Below are positions 12,923 through 14,494 of a DNA stretch of 14,494 nucleotides, in pieces. This DNA comes from an uncultured Collinsella sp. (GTDB lineage: Bacteria; Actinomycetota; Coriobacteriia; Coriobacteriales; Coriobacteriaceae): assembly GCA_902494935.1 (NCBI GenBank), contig CABUVH010000033.1, forward strand, positions 1-14,494, written 5' to 3'. Position 1 is the first letter of the stretch, and the number at the start of each line of letters is the position of its first letter. Both the position numbers and the translations under genes were made by a program. Under the pieces are notes generated by a model that saw nothing but the letters and a program-made list of their open reading frames with translations, made no database searches and was not told the origin of the DNA.

Positions 12923-14494
12923 ATGGTCTCTCGTATCTACGTGGAGAAGAAACCCGGGTTCGACGTCGAGGCTCAGCAGCTCAAGGGCGAGCTGACCGAA
13001 ATTCTCGGCATCAAGGGCATCGAGGCCCTGAGGATCATCAACCGCTACGACGTCGAGGGCATCGACGAGGAGCTTTTCCGCTCCTGCGTGCCGACCGTCT
13101 TTAGCGAGCCCCAGGTCGATGTGACCTACGACGAACTCCCCGCAAGCGATGGCGCCGTCTTTGCCGTCGAGTTCCTGCCTGGCCAGTTTGACCAGCGCGC
13201 CGACTCCGCCAGCGAGTGCGTGCAGCTCATCAGCCAGGGTGAGCGCCCCGCCGTGCGCTCCGCCAAGGTCTATATGATCTCGGGCGCTCTGGACGAGGCC
13301 GCCATCGATGCCATCAAGCACTACGTGGTGAACCCCGTCGAGGCTCGCATCGCCTCGCTCGACCTGCCCGAGACGCTGTACATGGAGACTCCCGAGCCCC
13401 AGCCCGTCGAGGTGCTCGACGGCTTCCGCGAGCTCGACGAGGCCGGCCTTGCCGCCTTTATCGCCGATCGCGGCCTTGCCATGGACGAGGCAGACATCGC
13501 CTTCTGCCAGCAGTACTTCCGCGATGAGGACCGCGACCCCACCATCACCGAGATCCGCGTAATCGACACCTATTGGTCCGACCACTGCCGCCACACCACT
13601 TTCGGCACCGTCCTGGACGACGTGACGATCGACGACGCCGTGGTGCAGCAGGCCTTCGACCGCTACATGGAGATGCGCCATGAGCTCGGTCGCGACGCCA
13701 AGCCCGTCTGCCTCATGGACATGGGCACCATCGGCGCCAAGTACCTTAAGAAGACCGGCGTCATGACCGATGTCGATGAGTCCGAGGAGATCAACGCCTG
13801 CACCGTCAAGGTGAAGGTCGATGTCGATGGCGAGGACCAGGACTGGCTATTCCTCTTTAAGAACGAGACCCACAACCACCCGACCGAGATCGAGCCCTTC
13901 GGCGGTGCCGCCACCTGCGTGGGCGGCGCTATCCGTGACCCGCTCTCGGGCCGCAGCTATGTGTACCAGGCCATGCGCGTCACCGGCGCCGGCGACCCCA
14001 CCGTCCCGGTTTCCGAGACGCTCGAGGGCAAGCTGCCGCAGCGCAAGCTCGTGACTACTGCCGCCGCCGGCTACTCCAGCTACGGTAACCAGATCGGCCT
14101 TGCCACCGGTCAGGTCAACGAGCTCTATCACCCCGGCTACGTGGCCAAGCGCATGGAGGTCGGCGCCGTCGTGGGCGCTACCCCGGCAAACCACGTGCGC
14201 CGCGAGTGCCCCGCCCCCACCGACAAGATCATCCTGCTGGGCGGCCGCACCGGCCGTGACGGCATCGGCGGTGCCACCGGCTCCTCCAAGACCCAGAACA
14301 CCGAGTCCATCGAGACCTCGGGCGCCGAGGTCCAGAAGGGCAACGCCCCGGTCGAGCGCAAGCTGCAGCGCCTCTTCCGCCGCGGCGACGCCTGCCGCCT
14401 GATCAAGCGCTGCAACGACTTTGGCGCCGGCGGCGTCTCGGTCGCCGTGGGCGAGCTTGCCGACGGCCTGTATGTCGACCTGGACACCGTGACC
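12923..14494 (+). CDS. purL: Phosphoribosylformylglycinamidine synthase (FGAM synthase), N-terminal 524 residues
   Basis: This enzyme carries out the fourth step of purine synthesis, converting FGAR to FGAM with ATP and glutamine. The protein begins MVSRIYVEKKPGFDVEA, as in the long single-chain (PurS-PurL-PurQ) form of about 1,250 residues found in clostridia and Coriobacteria. A PurS-like segment comes first. It is followed by a linker containing YWSDHCRHTTF at residues 217-227, an ATP/FGAR-binding region with FKNETHNHPTEIEPFGG from about residue 313, and GGATGSS near 451. The glutaminase domain would lie beyond the window. ATG 12923 has AGGAAGG 9 nt upstream. An in-frame ATG at 12830 would add 31 residues without family resemblance and is less likely. 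The frame stays open to the last base. Confidence 0.96.
   Translation, partial: MVSRIYVEKKPGFDVEAQQLKGELTEILGIKGIEALRIINRYDVEGIDEELFRSCVPTVFSEPQVDVTYDELPASDGAVFAVEFLPGQFDQRADSASECVQLISQGERPAVRSAKVYMISGALDEAAIDAIKHYVVNPVEARIASLDLPETLYMETPEPQPVEVLDGFRELDEAGLAAFIADRGLAMDEADIAFCQQYFRDEDRDPTITEIRVIDTYWSDHCRHTTFGTVLDDVTIDDAVVQQAFDRYMEMRHELGRDAKPVCLMDMGTIGAKYLKKTGVMTDVDESEEINACTVKVKVDVDGEDQDWLFLFKNETHNHPTEIEPFGGAATCVGGAIRDPLSGRSYVYQAMRVTGAGDPTVPVSETLEGKLPQRKLVTTAAAGYSSYGNQIGLATGQVNELYHPGYVAKRMEVGAVVGATPANHVRRECPAPTDKIILLGGRTGRDGIGGATGSSKTQNTESIETSGAEVQKGNAPVERKLQRLFRRGDACRLIKRCNDFGAGGVSVAVGELADGLYVDLDTVT

Noticed and set aside
10870..13104. A 744-codon open frame on the plus strand across the antiporter gene
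   Set aside because: It is a low-complexity, charged shadow of the antiporter coding strand. It also runs through the palindrome array and a divergent promoter region.
1..14494. CRISPR arrays, phage genes, tRNA/rRNA genes or toxin-antitoxin pairs
   Set aside because: No regularly spaced direct repeats, tRNA-like clover leaves, integrases or small toxin-antitoxin pairs were found on either strand.

Overview
The window looks like chromosomal DNA of a GC-rich Coriobacteriia member, most likely Collinsella or a close relative. This is inferred from gene content, G/C-ending codons, strong Shine-Dalgarno sites and a long clade-II type PurL; no 16S or other phylogenetic marker is present. Most genes are ordinary housekeeping and transport genes. 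No phage, CRISPR, tRNA, rRNA or complete insertion sequence is visible.

Layout. (1) Positions 1-867, minus strand: the first 289 residues of the RecJ single-strand exonuclease, cut by the window edge. It has a leader that carries a perfect -10 box and a small ORF overlapping the recJ start. (2) 1142-2140, plus: a bile-acid:sodium symporter (BASS) family transporter, divergent from recJ. (3) 2171-3649, minus: a two-gene unit of a GalT/HIT-like protein (DUF4931 type) and a CutC-family protein with an unusual cysteine cluster. (4) 3708-3814: a 22-bp inverted repeat next to a 16-bp terminator. (5) 3825-8686, minus: a complete branched-chain amino acid ABC transporter operon, livJ-livH-livM-livG-livF, with paired hairpins between livJ and livH and an AT-rich, hairpin-containing leader. 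(6) 8956-9342, minus: an internally deleted, headless second livJ copy. (7) 9561-10904, plus: homoserine dehydrogenase with an ACT domain, closed by a good terminator. (8) 10991-11165: three tandem imperfect palindromes between convergent genes. (9) 11176-12738, minus: a CPA2-type cation:proton antiporter with a 130-residue soluble tail that is not an RCK domain. (10) 12923-14494, plus: the first 524 codons of the long single-chain FGAM synthase PurL, which runs off the end.

How the genes fit together. The Liv system imports branched-chain amino acids: LivJ is a lipid-anchored binding protein, LivH and LivM form the channel, and LivG and LivF are the ATPases. The neighbouring homoserine dehydrogenase makes the precursor of threonine, isoleucine and methionine, so uptake and synthesis of related amino acids sit side by side, although they are divergently transcribed. 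The other genes (DNA repair, purine synthesis, ion and anion transport, CutC pair) have no evident functional link.

I do not see a clear new multi-gene system. The most unusual material is non-coding: the palindrome array, the inverted repeat/terminator compound element, the livJ leader and livJ-livH hairpins, and the recJ leader ORF. Also notable are the decayed livJ duplicate and the Cys-rich CutC. No gene-free stretch exceeds 300 bases; the largest gaps (868-1141, 8687-8955, 10905-11175) are described in the features.
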